Source: Thermoplasmata archaeon (GTDB taxonomy: Archaea > Thermoplasmatota > Thermoplasmata > Sysuiplasmatales > Sysuiplasmataceae). From it: 54,221 bases of DNA. Position numbers and translations under genes: made by a program. Below are positions 32,782 to 40,505 of the stretch, in pieces (position 1 is the stretch's first letter; each line of letters opens with the position of its first letter). The notes under the pieces were generated by a model. The model was not told the origin of the DNA. It saw only the letters and a program-made list of their open reading frames with translations, and did not search any database. The stretch covers positions 1 through 54,221 of the forward strand of contig JAJZXY010000015.1 in NCBI GenBank assembly GCA_021806165.1, given 5' to 3'.

Positions 32782-33909
32782 ATGGGTGAGGCAATACACG
32801 GCACCATGAGGGCCGAACTCACATGCCACAGGTTCAGGCTGACCCTGCTCAACCCGTTCACAACAAGCTTCGGGACACAGACTGAGCGCACCGGCTACAT
32901 CTTCAGGCTGAGCGCGGGAGGGGTCACAGCCTACTCGGAATGTGTTACATCCGAAGAGCCTTTCTACAGCTACGAGGACAACTATACCGCGCTGCACATA
33001 ATTACAGATTACCTGTCATCGATGATAACCGATTTTCCTGACCCTGCCGCATTCCTTGAAAGGTGCTCCATGATCAAGGGGCACAATATGGCCAAGGCTG
33101 CGATAGAGATGCTGCTCTGGGACTTCCACTGCAGGAGGGAGGGGGTGTCGCTATCTTCAAGGCTTGGAAGGGGGCGGGGATACGCGAACGTGGGCGTCTC
33201 GATTGGTATGGAAGACATCCCTGCCATGATATCGAAGGTTTCCTCGGCGGTGGATGCAGGATACAGGAGGATAAAGGTGAAGATCAAAAGGGGGATGGAG
33301 CAGTCCATCGTGGCCGCGGTCAGGGACAGCTTCCCTGAGGTGCCCCTGAGCGTCGACGCCAACACAGACTACAGGCTGAAGGATTCAGAGACTCTGGGTA
33401 AGCTCGACCGATACAACCTCGAATACATAGAGCAGCCACTGGGGCATGATGACCTGCTTGACCACGCCAAGCTCGCCGCGCAGCTGTCCACACCCATCTG
33501 CCTGGATGAGTCGATAACAGATTCTTCAAGGGCGGAGCAGGCATTCGATATAGGTGCCTGCACTGTCATAAACATAAAACCTGGCAGGGTGGCCGGGCTG
33601 ACAGAATCGGTGCTCATAGCGCGCATCTGCAGGGAGCGCGGAGGACACTGCTGGGTTGGGGGGATGCTGGAAACAGGGATCGGGAGGGCATTCAACATAT
33701 CGCTCGCGGGGATGGAGGATGTTGACTACCCCGGGGACACTTCACCCAACGGTAGGTACTTTGCAAGGGACGTTGTCACCAACCCCTTTACCATGGATTC
33801 AGGCAGGATAGTTCCAAACGCCGGACCGGGCACCGGAACGGTTGTGGACGAGGATTTCCTTTCCTCCGTGACAGGGCAGAAGTTGACGATCAGGGACTGG
33901 GATGCCTGA
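32782..33909 (+). CDS. Enolase-superfamily enzyme (o-succinylbenzoate synthase / N-acylamino acid racemase type)
   Basis: A 375-residue protein of the MLE/MenC group. The catalytic lysine pair is in RIKVKIKRG (about 163-170). Metal ligands are in LSVDANTDY, YIEQPLGHDD and CLDESI, and the second-side lysine is in VINIKPGRVAG. The N-terminal NPFTTSFGTQTER is typical of OSBS/NSAR proteins. It could act in menaquinone synthesis or as an N-acylamino acid or dipeptide-like racemase; no men genes are nearby, so the role is open. The start is 32782 or 32806. It lies 16 nt after moaA and is probably co-transcribed. Confidence 0.82.
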   Translation: MGEAIHGTMRAELTCHRFRLTLLNPFTTSFGTQTERTGYIFRLSAGGVTAYSECVTSEEPFYSYEDNYTALHIITDYLSSMITDFPDPAAFLERCSMIKGHNMAKAAIEMLLWDFHCRREGVSLSSRLGRGRGYANVGVSIGMEDIPAMISKVSSAVDAGYRRIKVKIKRGMEQSIVAAVRDSFPEVPLSVDANTDYRLKDSETLGKLDRYNLEYIEQPLGHDDLLDHAKLAAQLSTPICLDESITDSSRAEQAFDIGACTVINIKPGRVAGLTESVLIARICRERGGHCWVGGMLETGIGRAFNISLAGMEDVDYPGDTSPNGRYFARDVVTNPFTMDSGRIVPNAGPGTGTVVDEDFLSSVTGQKLTIRDWDA

Positions 33910-33955
33910 ACCCGCACTGCACACAGCCGCAGCCTGTCCCCGGCGATACGATACA

Positions 33956-33981
33956 AACATATTTAGATATGTGAATATGTT
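33956..33981 (+). promoter_or_regulatory. Dyad operator overlapping the promoter of the arsenic operon
   Basis: AACATAT (33956-33962) and ATATGTT (33975-33981) form a perfect 7-bp inverted repeat with a 12-nt spacer. Inside it ACATAT-TTAG-ATATGT forms a second perfect dyad. The TATA-like core lies within this element and the acr3 ATG is 18 nt downstream. ArsR-family proteins bind such imperfect AT-rich dyads, and arsR is in the operon, so self-repression is likely. Confidence 0.6.
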
Positions 33982-33998
33982 CCAGCTACCGTCATAAG

Positions 33999-35147
33999 AT
34001 GGAGAACAGCAAAGTGCTTGTTGACGACCCATCAACACGGGTGCTGGGAAGCATTTCAGCCATAGACAGGCTGCTTCCGCTCTGGATCGTGGCTGCCATG
34101 GCCGCAGGAGTGGGGATAGGCTACTACCTCCCTGGCAGCGCTGGAATTATCAATTCGATGCAGGTGGACGCGATCTCACTGCCCATTGCAGCCGGGCTGA
34201 TCTGGATGATGTACCCCCCTCTCGCAGCAGTCAACTACAGGCGGATTGCGGGTGTCAGGAAGGCGGGCAGGGTGCTCACCCTCTCCACCGTGCTCAACTG
34301 GGCCGTCGGTCCATTCCTGATGTTCGGGCTTGCGTGGCTCCTGCTTCCAGACCTGCCAGGTTTCAGGGATGGAGTCATACTCGTGGGTTTAGCAAGGTGC
34401 ATAGCAATGGTGCTTGTCTGGAACATGCTAGCCGGCGGGAACAACGAGTATGCTGCCCTTATTGTTGCAATGAATGCGCTCTTCCAGATTGCGTTCTACT
34501 CGGTATTCGCCTACCTGTTCATCAACATACTTCCCGCCTACCTCGGCCACGCGGCGGGAGCCGCATCCATTCATGTTGACCCGGCAACAGTTGCCTGGAG
34601 CGTCGCCGTCTTCCTTGGTGTGCCGCTGGCAATGGGCATCATTACCAGATACTCCCTTGTCTCCAGGAAGGGCGAGAGATGGTATGAGGAGAGATTCCTT
34701 CCAAGGCTGAAGCCTACCGCACTCCTCGGTCTCCTCTTCACTCTGGTTATGATGTTCGGGCTTGAGGGAAGGCAGATGGTTGCGCTGCCGGCAGACCTGC
34801 TGAGGGTCGCCGCCCCGCTGCTCGCCTATTTCCTCATCATGTTCACCCTTTCATACCTGATTTCGTGGAAGATGGGCTTCGACTACGAGGAAACCGTCAC
34901 CACTTCATTCACAGCCGCGAGCAACAATTTCGAGCTGGCAATTGCTGTGGCGGTGAGCATATTCGGCATTACCTCGAGCCAGGCCTTTGCGACGGTTGTC
35001 GGTCCGCTGATAGAGGTCCCTGTGATGATTGGCCTCGTCTATGTGTCTCTCTGGCTGAAGGGACTGCTGTTTGGCAGGGGGCGCGGCAATGCAGCAGCTG
35101 GGACCGGTTCACGGGGAAGCGGGGCGGAGGGTGACTGGAGGGAGTAG
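33999..35147 (+). CDS. acr3: ACR3-type arsenite efflux permease
   Basis: A 382-residue membrane protein with about ten TM helices, of the ACR3 branch (bile acid/arsenite family). It has LPLWIVAAMAAGVGIGYYLP near the start and the transport cysteine in LARCIAMVLVWN (about residue 133, TM4), followed by NEYAALIVAMNALFQI and FTAASNNFELAIAVA. It exports As(III) driven by membrane potential. The last 20 or so residues are Gly-rich and polar. It is the first gene of acr3-arsR-arsC, directly downstream of the dyad operator. Confidence 0.95.
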   Translation: MENSKVLVDDPSTRVLGSISAIDRLLPLWIVAAMAAGVGIGYYLPGSAGIINSMQVDAISLPIAAGLIWMMYPPLAAVNYRRIAGVRKAGRVLTLSTVLNWAVGPFLMFGLAWLLLPDLPGFRDGVILVGLARCIAMVLVWNMLAGGNNEYAALIVAMNALFQIAFYSVFAYLFINILPAYLGHAAGAASIHVDPATVAWSVAVFLGVPLAMGIITRYSLVSRKGERWYEERFLPRLKPTALLGLLFTLVMMFGLEGRQMVALPADLLRVAAPLLAYFLIMFTLSYLISWKMGFDYEETVTTSFTAASNNFELAIAVAVSIFGITSSQAFATVVGPLIEVPVMIGLVYVSLWLKGLLFGRGRGNAAAGTGSRGSGAEGDWRE

Positions 35148-35149
35148 GA

Positions 35150-35551
35150 ATGGCAATGAAGGCAGATGCAGACAGTGTTGAAAACAGCAGCGTGCTGAGG
35201 CTGATTGAGGACGGACTCTGCACACTCAGCGACGTGCGCAATGCCAGGATGGAGGCGGCCAGGCTCTTTTCGCCCGGCAGGCTGGATGAAATGAGGGGGC
35301 TGGAGAGGAGCTTCAGGGTGCTGGGTGACAGGAACAGGCTTGCAATGCTCGCCCTTCTCTCAGGCAGGGAGATGTGTGTCTGCGAGATAATGTCCGCGCT
35401 GGGGCTAACGCAGCCGACTGCATCCAGGAACCTTGGCATGCTGGAGCAGGCGGGACTGGTGCTTAAGAGGAGAAGGGGGAAATGGGCATTCTACAGCGCG
35501 GCGGAAACGCCCCTCGCATCCCTTGTCCGCGGAAGGCTGATGGGCAGATGA
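35150..35551 (+). CDS. arsR: ArsR-family metalloregulator
   Basis: A 133-residue winged-helix repressor. The metal-binding motif EMCVCEIM (Cys about 77 and 79) corresponds to the ELCVCDL motif of ArsR. The recognition helix is LTQPTASRNLGMLEQAGLV and a beta wing KRRRGKWAFYS follows. Binding of As(III) should release it from DNA. An N-terminal extension of about 45 residues carries one more Cys (CTLSDV). It starts three bases after the acr3 stop and overlaps arsC by four bases. Confidence 0.93.
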   Translation: MAMKADADSVENSSVLRLIEDGLCTLSDVRNARMEAARLFSPGRLDEMRGLERSFRVLGDRNRLAMLALLSGREMCVCEIMSALGLTQPTASRNLGMLEQAGLVLKRRRGKWAFYSAAETPLASLVRGRLMGR

Positions 35552-35967
35552 CAGGCCAGGGAAATGTGCTGTTCGTCTGCGTGGAGAATGCAGGGAGGAG
35601 CCAGATGGCGGAGGCATTCGCAAGGAGGGCCGGGTTACAGGCGTTGAGCGCCGGCACCCTTCCCTCCAGCCGGCTGAACGCGGAGGTCGTCCTGGCAATG
35701 TCCGAAAAGGGTATCGACATATCCGCTGGCAGGCCGAAGATGCTGACACCGGAGATGATTGACGCTGCTGAAGTGGTGGTTACGATGGGATGTTCGGTGG
35801 AGGACGTCTGCCCAGCCCCGATGCTGCGCAGCATGAAGAAGAAGCTTGTGGAGTGGCACCTGGATGATCCGAAGGGGAAGGATCCCGCGGCGGTAAGGGC
35901 CATAAGGGACGAAATAGAGCATCTTGTCGGCACCCTTTCCTCTGATATAGGCAGCGCCCCGAGCTGA
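35548..35967 (+). CDS. arsC: Arsenate reductase, thioredoxin-coupled type
   Basis: A 139-residue low-molecular-weight phosphatase-fold enzyme. The CX5R loop CVENAGRS gives Cys11 and Arg17. Two further cysteines, Cys82 and Cys88 in MGCSVEDVCPAP, match the redox pair of the staphylococcal pI258 ArsC (Cys10, Cys82, Cys89). The enzyme therefore reduces As(V) to As(III) through an intramolecular disulfide relay to thioredoxin. The ATG overlaps the arsR stop (ATGA), so an in-frame upstream start at 35482 is unlikely. Confidence 0.93.
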   Translation: MTGQGNVLFVCVENAGRSQMAEAFARRAGLQALSAGTLPSSRLNAEVVLAMSEKGIDISAGRPKMLTPEMIDAAEVVVTMGCSVEDVCPAPMLRSMKKKLVEWHLDDPKGKDPAAVRAIRDEIEHLVGTLSSDIGSAPS

Positions 35968-35983
35968 CAGGGCGCCTGCACAT

Positions 35984-36685
35984 TCAATTGCCTGGACTGG
36001 CACCGTTCAGGTAAAGGCTGAGGTATGGTGATTTTGACTGCGTCGGTTTTGACCCAGCCTTTCCCAGGTGTTCCTGAAGCGTGGAGGTGCTGACGCCCGC
36101 CCTGGAGGCGAGATTGGCAATATCGGTGCCCTTTTGTATGGAGAAGTAACCAGCTCAGGCCGCCGAGGAGAGATGCGCTGCCTGCAGTTCGGTCATTGAC
36201 CCGAACAGGTCTGAGAGAGATACGGTGAACGCCTCCCTCATGAAGCTGGGGCGCAGAACTTTCTTCCTTACCACTTCCACGCTGCCTGTACGCAGGAGGG
36301 ATGAATAGAATTTCCTGAACATCGACTGGTCACTGGATATCACCGTCAGAAGCTCACTGCCGCCTTCGTACGCGACTGGAGCCCTCCAGAGGCAGCCCAC
36401 ATCTTCAGCCATGTTGACCGAAGAATTTTCAGATCCGCACCTGCAGGAGATGACGGCGGACAGCAGCCTGCCCGACTCCCGCAGAGAGAGCATTCCGCCC
36501 TTCACCCCGGCTGCAAACTGCCTCGGACATGAAGCGATCTGCGCCATCTCCTCCCCGCCGGAGGTTTCAAACTCCAGATAGTCGATGCTGGAGTTGCACC
36601 GCCTGTAGAATCTGACTTCAGGGAAGAGCTTGGAAATATTGTTGAACGGCAGTCCGTGACCCAGTCTCAGAGATACTTCTTCCAT
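35984..36685 (-). pseudogene. HTH_10 (bacterio-opsin activator-like) regulator split by an in-frame TGA
   Basis: The first part (36685 to 36158) is a 176-residue sensor-type domain ending DLFGSMTELQAAHLSSAA, where TGA at 36157-36155 stops it. Without any frame change the sequence goes on AGYFSIQKGTDIANLASRAG, then VSTSTLQEHLGKAGSK, to a stop at 35984. Together these make a textbook HTH_10 DNA-binding domain (LTxxQ, GYF, LA...GVSxSTxxEHL). The stop falls between the first helix and the helix-turn-helix, so the truncated protein cannot bind DNA. It is convergent with arsC, 16 nt away. Readthrough cannot be excluded. Confidence 0.7.
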
Positions 36686-37007
36686 AATCGATAGCCGGTA
36701 ATCCTTGACCGGGCATAGGAGCCGCTTCTGTATAATTTGACCCTTTCCGGAAGTTTGACTTGTACTTGTAGTAGATGAGCCAGCAGGGGCGTTTGAACAG
36801 CAGCGGTCTCGGAGCTACATGGCCGTATATCAGTCATGCGCATAACATGTTAAGCGGATAGTAGAATTATGACACAAGTGCTGCATCCCACCGATCCCTT
36901 ATGACCAAAGACATTTCCCCCGGAATATGTGCAGCTCCAATACAGGCCGAGGGCGCTGCAGGGAATGGCAGCATCAGGATGCGCAACAGCGCAATGGCGG
37001 TGGTCGG
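36686..37007. other. 322-nt divergent intergenic region
   Basis: No supported gene. A TATA-like element for the minus-strand regulator (ctgtataattt, about 36728-36738) and one for the plus strand (gtagaattatga, about 36860) are visible. A short hairpin CCGGT/ACCGG lies near 36700. In-frame codons upstream of 37008 reach 36927 but encode non-conserved residues. Confidence 0.3.
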
Positions 37008-38567
37008 ATGAGGACTGTTCTGGTCAGGCCATCCCACAGGACTGGAAGCCTGTTTCTGAAGAAGCTGGGATTCCTGCCTGTGCCCATAGGCCTGCTGCAG
37101 CTGGCAGGAGAACTGCTGGAGGATGACGGGAATGAAGTTTCAGTCATTGACATGGAGGCCGACGACAAGAGCGTGCAGGAGGTTGCAAGGGACATTGCCG
37201 TCCGGAAGCCCGGTCTCGTGGGCATCACACTGCATGCAACGGCGGCACACAACACGGCTGTTGCCATAGTAAGGGAAACAAAGAAGCTTGTTGGCGGTGT
37301 GAAGTTTGTCGCAGGCGGCCATCATGCCACGTTCATGGCCGAGGAGCTTATCAGGGCAGGCTTTGACATGATTGTGCTCGGGGAGGGGGACGAGGCGATA
37401 GCCGAAATAGCACGAGCACTGGATGCTGGAGAGGGGCTTTCGCGTGTAAAGGGTATCGTCTATGGCGAGAACGGCAGCATCTACAGGACTACAAAGAGGA
37501 GTCTGATGAAGGATCTGGACAGACTTGCCATGCCTGCCCTGGGTCTTGTCGACCCATCGAAGTACAGGCTTGAGACGTTTGGCGCGGATGAGTCGGTCGT
37601 GTGCCTTGAAACATCGAGGGGCTGCCCGTATGCCTGCGAGTTCTGCTCCGTGACGCCTGTTTGGGGAAACAGGTGGAGATGCAAGTCCAATGAGAGGATA
37701 CTGAAGGAGCTTGAGCATGCCAGGACGCTCGGGTACAGCTGGGTCTTCTTCACAGATGATGTCTTCTTTGCAGAGCCGGTTGTCGGAAGAAGAAAGGAGC
37801 TTTTCGATGCAATGATTGACAGGGAGCTCGGCCTGAGATGGATTGCCCAGACTCGCCCCGACGCGGTAGTGCGCCACCCGGACCTCGTGGCGCACGCTGC
37901 ACGCGCGGGCATGCGGATGGCCGCCATAGGGGTTGAATCCGGGAGCAGGGAAACGCTGAGGAGGATGAGGAAGGGGCTCAGGCCGTCGACATCACAGAAA
38001 GCTGTGGAGATTCTTGACGGACAGGGGATAATGACTCTGTGCAGCATAATGCTGGGCGCCCCCTTCGAGAGCGTGGGGGACATGGTAAAGACAATCAGGT
38101 TCGGCTCAAGGCTTGTCGACTCCGGTGCTGACCTGATACAGTTCACCATTTACACTCCCTTCCCCGGCACACCTCTCTTCTATGATTCAGTGAGGAACGG
38201 AAGGCTGATAACCACCGACTGGGAGAGGTTCGACATACTGACTCCTGTGATGAAGACAAGAGTTAACCCCTCCGTCATACAGGTGCTCCAGCACTTCGGC
38301 GTCTACTACTTCCAGATCAGGAGCTTCCTGCGGTTCAAGCTGAAGAAGGACGACATGAAGGGGGAGAAGGGCATGCTGCTTGAGAAGGCGACAGGCTACG
38401 TCATCGGGAAGCTGTCAGCATACCTGGGAGATGCGCTGTCACTTCCGCTGCGCATGAGGGAGACAGCCAGGCTGTTCAAGTACGCCCTTGCCGGTGAAAT
38501 GGATGGTGAAATACCCGGGGACGCTGCTTCACCCGAGAATACGCTCATATACGGGACTGCCGACTGA
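37008..38567 (+). CDS. Cobalamin-binding-type radical SAM protein (BchE/Grs-like)
   Basis: A 519-residue protein. The N-terminal B12-binding-like Rossmann domain (about 1-170) has PVPIGLLQLAGELL, VSVIDMEADD, VGITLHATAAHNTA and GGHHATFMAEELI. The radical SAM core has the cluster motif SRGCPYACEFC (Cys206, 210, 213), then VFFTDDVFF, and GVESGSRETLRRMRKG. A C-terminal extension of about 130 residues follows. The cobalamin loop is not the methionine-synthase DxHxxG form, so B12 binding is uncertain. Relatives make bacteriochlorophyll, hopanoid and GDGT modifications; in a Thermoplasmata genome a role in tetraether lipid rings is possible, unproven. Confidence 0.8.
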   Translation: MRTVLVRPSHRTGSLFLKKLGFLPVPIGLLQLAGELLEDDGNEVSVIDMEADDKSVQEVARDIAVRKPGLVGITLHATAAHNTAVAIVRETKKLVGGVKFVAGGHHATFMAEELIRAGFDMIVLGEGDEAIAEIARALDAGEGLSRVKGIVYGENGSIYRTTKRSLMKDLDRLAMPALGLVDPSKYRLETFGADESVVCLETSRGCPYACEFCSVTPVWGNRWRCKSNERILKELEHARTLGYSWVFFTDDVFFAEPVVGRRKELFDAMIDRELGLRWIAQTRPDAVVRHPDLVAHAARAGMRMAAIGVESGSRETLRRMRKGLRPSTSQKAVEILDGQGIMTLCSIMLGAPFESVGDMVKTIRFGSRLVDSGADLIQFTIYTPFPGTPLFYDSVRNGRLITTDWERFDILTPVMKTRVNPSVIQVLQHFGVYYFQIRSFLRFKLKKDDMKGEKGMLLEKATGYVIGKLSAYLGDALSLPLRMRETARLFKYALAGEMDGEIPGDAASPENTLIYGTAD

Positions 38568-38600
38568 GTCCCGTTCACGAGGCCCGCCTGCCCGATAGCC

Positions 38601-38665
38601 ATATTTAAACAGAATGCCTGAAACGGCAGGCCGCTCAAGTAGCTGGCGGCAGCCCCTTTTCGACC
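38601..38665 (+). other. Hairpin pair followed by a T-run after the radical SAM gene
   Basis: A TATA-like atatttaaac (38601-38610) is followed by the hairpins GCCTG/CAGGC and GCCGC/GCGGC and then a cccctttt run ending near 38660. This could be a terminator of the radical SAM gene or a very short RNA gene. The TATA box is too close to the first hairpin for a normal transcription start, which favours the terminator. Confidence 0.3.
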
Positions 38666-38772
38666 GATGCCCCTCCAGCAGTGAACTCAAGATTTCAGAA
38701 ACAGGTACATGTCGCCTTGAGGCGAGGACGGGGTTGAACCGATGGCGGGTGGTTCAGTATTTAAATCCTGAC

Positions 38773-38786
38773 CCTCACATGTGAGG
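38773..38786. promoter_or_regulatory. 14-bp perfect palindrome in the cupredoxin promoter
   Basis: CCTCACATGTGAGG is its own reverse complement. It lies just after a TATA-like tatttaaat (about 38758-38766), across the expected transcription start of the cupredoxin gene, whose ATG is 47 nt further on. This is a position used by archaeal repressors. Confidence 0.45.
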
Positions 38787-38832
38787 AAGAGGGGACTAAT
38801 AAGCGCAAGCATGACCTGTATAGCGTGATAAA

Positions 38833-39504
38833 ATGCAAAAATCCGAAGTCCTCTTTGCATTTGGCGTGATAGTGATAATGGTGGGAGCACTGTTCGGCGG
38901 GTTCATGATTTCGAACCTTGCGATACGGAACAGTGGAAGCGGGAGCAGCAGCACCGCAGCCGCACAGGCTTACGACCTTACGCTTGTCATTACAACAGAC
39001 AACTGGTTCAACAACACCATAGGGTATGAACCTGCGTTCTATGTTTTGCAGAACAACCAGCTTACCTCGTCTGCAAACATATCGCTCCCCGCGAATGTCC
39101 CCATACACATTACGATAGTCAACTATGATGACGGGGCCGCGCCTGTTCCCGCCATATTTGCAAACGTTTCAGGCACATCAGGCAATGTTGTGTTCATAGC
39201 CAATGACTCCACCGTGAATTCATCGCAGCCAGCCGGTGCATCAGCTGCCATAAACGTTGTCGACCCTCAGCCTGTCAGCTCCGTGAACGACAGCAACATA
39301 GCACACACATTCACTGTCCAGCTTGGAACTGCAACTGTGCTCAACATACCCATTGAGCCCTCGTCCGTGGAGACGGCGACCTTTACGCTTGCACCCGGCT
39401 TCTACCACTGGCACTGCATGGCAGCATGCGGAAGCGGTGCAGCAGGCTGGGGCGGTGCGATGCAGACACCGGGCTGGATGGCCGGTGTAGTCTACGCGTC
39501 CTGA
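38833..39504 (+). CDS. Membrane-anchored cupredoxin-like protein
   Basis: A 223-residue exported protein. An N-terminal TM anchor (FAFGVIVIMVGALFGGFMI) and a Ser/Gly linker precede a beta-rich domain. Candidate copper ligands are His in IAHTFTVQLG (about 157) and the stretch YHWHCMAACGSG (about 191-202), followed by GGAMQTPGWM. The spacing CxxxC copies the CuA site of cytochrome oxidase subunit II, but the later His is missing, so the site may be a type-1-like or altered copper centre. It probably shuttles electrons at the outer membrane surface of an aerobic archaeon. Confidence 0.75.
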   Translation: MQKSEVLFAFGVIVIMVGALFGGFMISNLAIRNSGSGSSSTAAAQAYDLTLVITTDNWFNNTIGYEPAFYVLQNNQLTSSANISLPANVPIHITIVNYDDGAAPVPAIFANVSGTSGNVVFIANDSTVNSSQPAGASAAINVVDPQPVSSVNDSNIAHTFTVQLGTATVLNIPIEPSSVETATFTLAPGFYHWHCMAACGSGAAGWGGAMQTPGWMAGVVYAS

Positions 39505-39553
39505 AGCGGTTGCCTTGAAGAGCAGGCAAACAACTTAATCTCTGAGCGGGAGA

Positions 39554-39982
39554 TCAGCGCCCAGGGCGTTGCTCCCCTGCTGTTTTTCCCGAAAGTCTTT
39601 CGAGTGCATGCAGTGTTCCGCTCCTGAAATGTTTGAGGTTGAAGCCTGAGAATAGGCGGTATATCCCGCGGAATTCTATTTCCCATTCTGCCCACACATT
39701 TCCTCCGGCGACTCCAAAACTCTGTCTGCCTGTAAAGGGTCCGCTGATGTATTCAAGCGTCACCTTCCTTGACGCAGCGTCGACCGATACCTCAGCGCTT
39801 CCCCGCCCGCCAAATGCGAAAAGAATATCGGCCATCTTCTTCCCTCCATCAGCGGCCCTGAGTGTGATGCTCTTCTGGCCGTGCCAGTAGAATGGCATCC
39901 TATTAAGGTCCGATGCCCGTTCCCACGTACCGTCCTGATCGCGGGAGCAATCCAGCGATTCAGAGATTCTGAGCACAGGCAC
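39554..39982 (-). CDS. SRPBCC (START/polyketide-cyclase-like) ligand-binding protein
   Basis: A protein of about 142 residues. The fold is suggested by SDLNRMPFYWHGQKSI, VTLEYISGPFTGRQSF and WAEWEIEFRGIYRLF, which follow the usual helix-grip order, ending in a long helix LKHFRSGTLHALERLSG. Ligand unknown. It is the last of three minus-strand genes and lies 42 nt after the second. A broken SRPBCC gene occurs at 51473-51907, but the two are not close copies. Confidence 0.55.
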   Translation of the reverse strand: MPVLRISESLDCSRDQDGTWERASDLNRMPFYWHGQKSITLRAADGGKKMADILFAFGGRGSAEVSVDAASRKVTLEYISGPFTGRQSFGVAGGNVWAEWEIEFRGIYRLFSGFNLKHFRSGTLHALERLSGKTAGEQRPGR

Positions 39983-40024
39983 CTGAGGTCTGTGCGATTA
40001 TAGAATACCTTTGAAAAACACATC

Positions 40025-40234
40025 TTATCCGAATATGAAACTCAGAGCTGAAAGTGCGGCCGCCGTGGTCCCGGCATATTTCAGCATGCGCAGCGCCCGG
40101 GGGCTTTCCCCCCACTGGAACGAATACATGTTGCCCTCACCATCGGGCCGCTGCGCCGTGGACCGGCGTTGGATTCCAGTCAGTCCGAACTCGCACCTGT
40201 AGATTGTATCCATGTAAATGCCAGGGTCTATCAT
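40025..40234 (-). CDS. Small hypothetical protein with hydrophobic C-terminus
   Basis: A 69-residue protein. The first 50 residues are polar and basic. The end (YAGTTAAALSALSFIFG) is hydrophobic and could be a short membrane anchor. The family is not recognised. The ATG at 40234 overlaps the stop of the upstream small gene by four bases (ATGA), which supports translation of both. Confidence 0.45.
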   Translation of the reverse strand: MIDPGIYMDTIYRCEFGLTGIQRRSTAQRPDGEGNMYSFQWGESPRALRMLKYAGTTAAALSALSFIFG

Positions 40235-40422
40235 GAACGTTCCGCCCCTGCCTTCCTTCCCTTGAGGATCCTGTTCCTCATCATGACTTCAATGTCACCG
40301 CCCCCGAGCCCCAGTGTGTGTGCGTCAATGAGTTCTCCGAACAGTTCACGTGTGCGCTTCCAGCGGACGAGTGTGTCATCTGCGCTCATTTTTCCAACCT
40401 CCGGAGAGGATTGATTTGTCAC
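40231..40422 (-). CDS. Small charged hypothetical protein
   Basis: A 63-residue or, from ATG 40389, a 52-residue protein (MSADDTLVRWKRTRELFGEL). It has an amphipathic helix, a Gly-rich turn GLGGGDIEV and a basic tail. The family is not recognised. It is the first gene of the minus-strand set and is divergent from the tandem AsnC regulator, with about 85 nt between starts. Confidence 0.45.
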   Translation of the reverse strand: MTNQSSPEVGKMSADDTLVRWKRTRELFGELIDAHTLGLGGGDIEVMMRNRILKGRKAGAERS

Positions 40423-40505
40423 ACTTCAAGGTGAGCCGAAGGGTCCTGGCTGCAGAGGAAAGATACATAATCAGATGTCCGATTCAGAAACCGGGAGTTC
40501 AGCAA

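Noticed and set aside
36155-36157. TGA read as selenocysteine in the HTH_10 regulator
   Set aside because: The site is a helix junction in a DNA-binding domain with no redox role, and I see no SECIS-like element.
38640-38760. Possible tRNA because of a GGTTCAACC-like word on the minus strand
   Set aside because: The flanking bases do not form a T stem, and no acceptor stem or anticodon arm can be drawn.
38687-38890. 67-residue minus-strand frame between the radical SAM and cupredoxin genes
   Set aside because: It overlaps the cupredoxin start and promoter and has no family resemblance or plausible promoter of its own.
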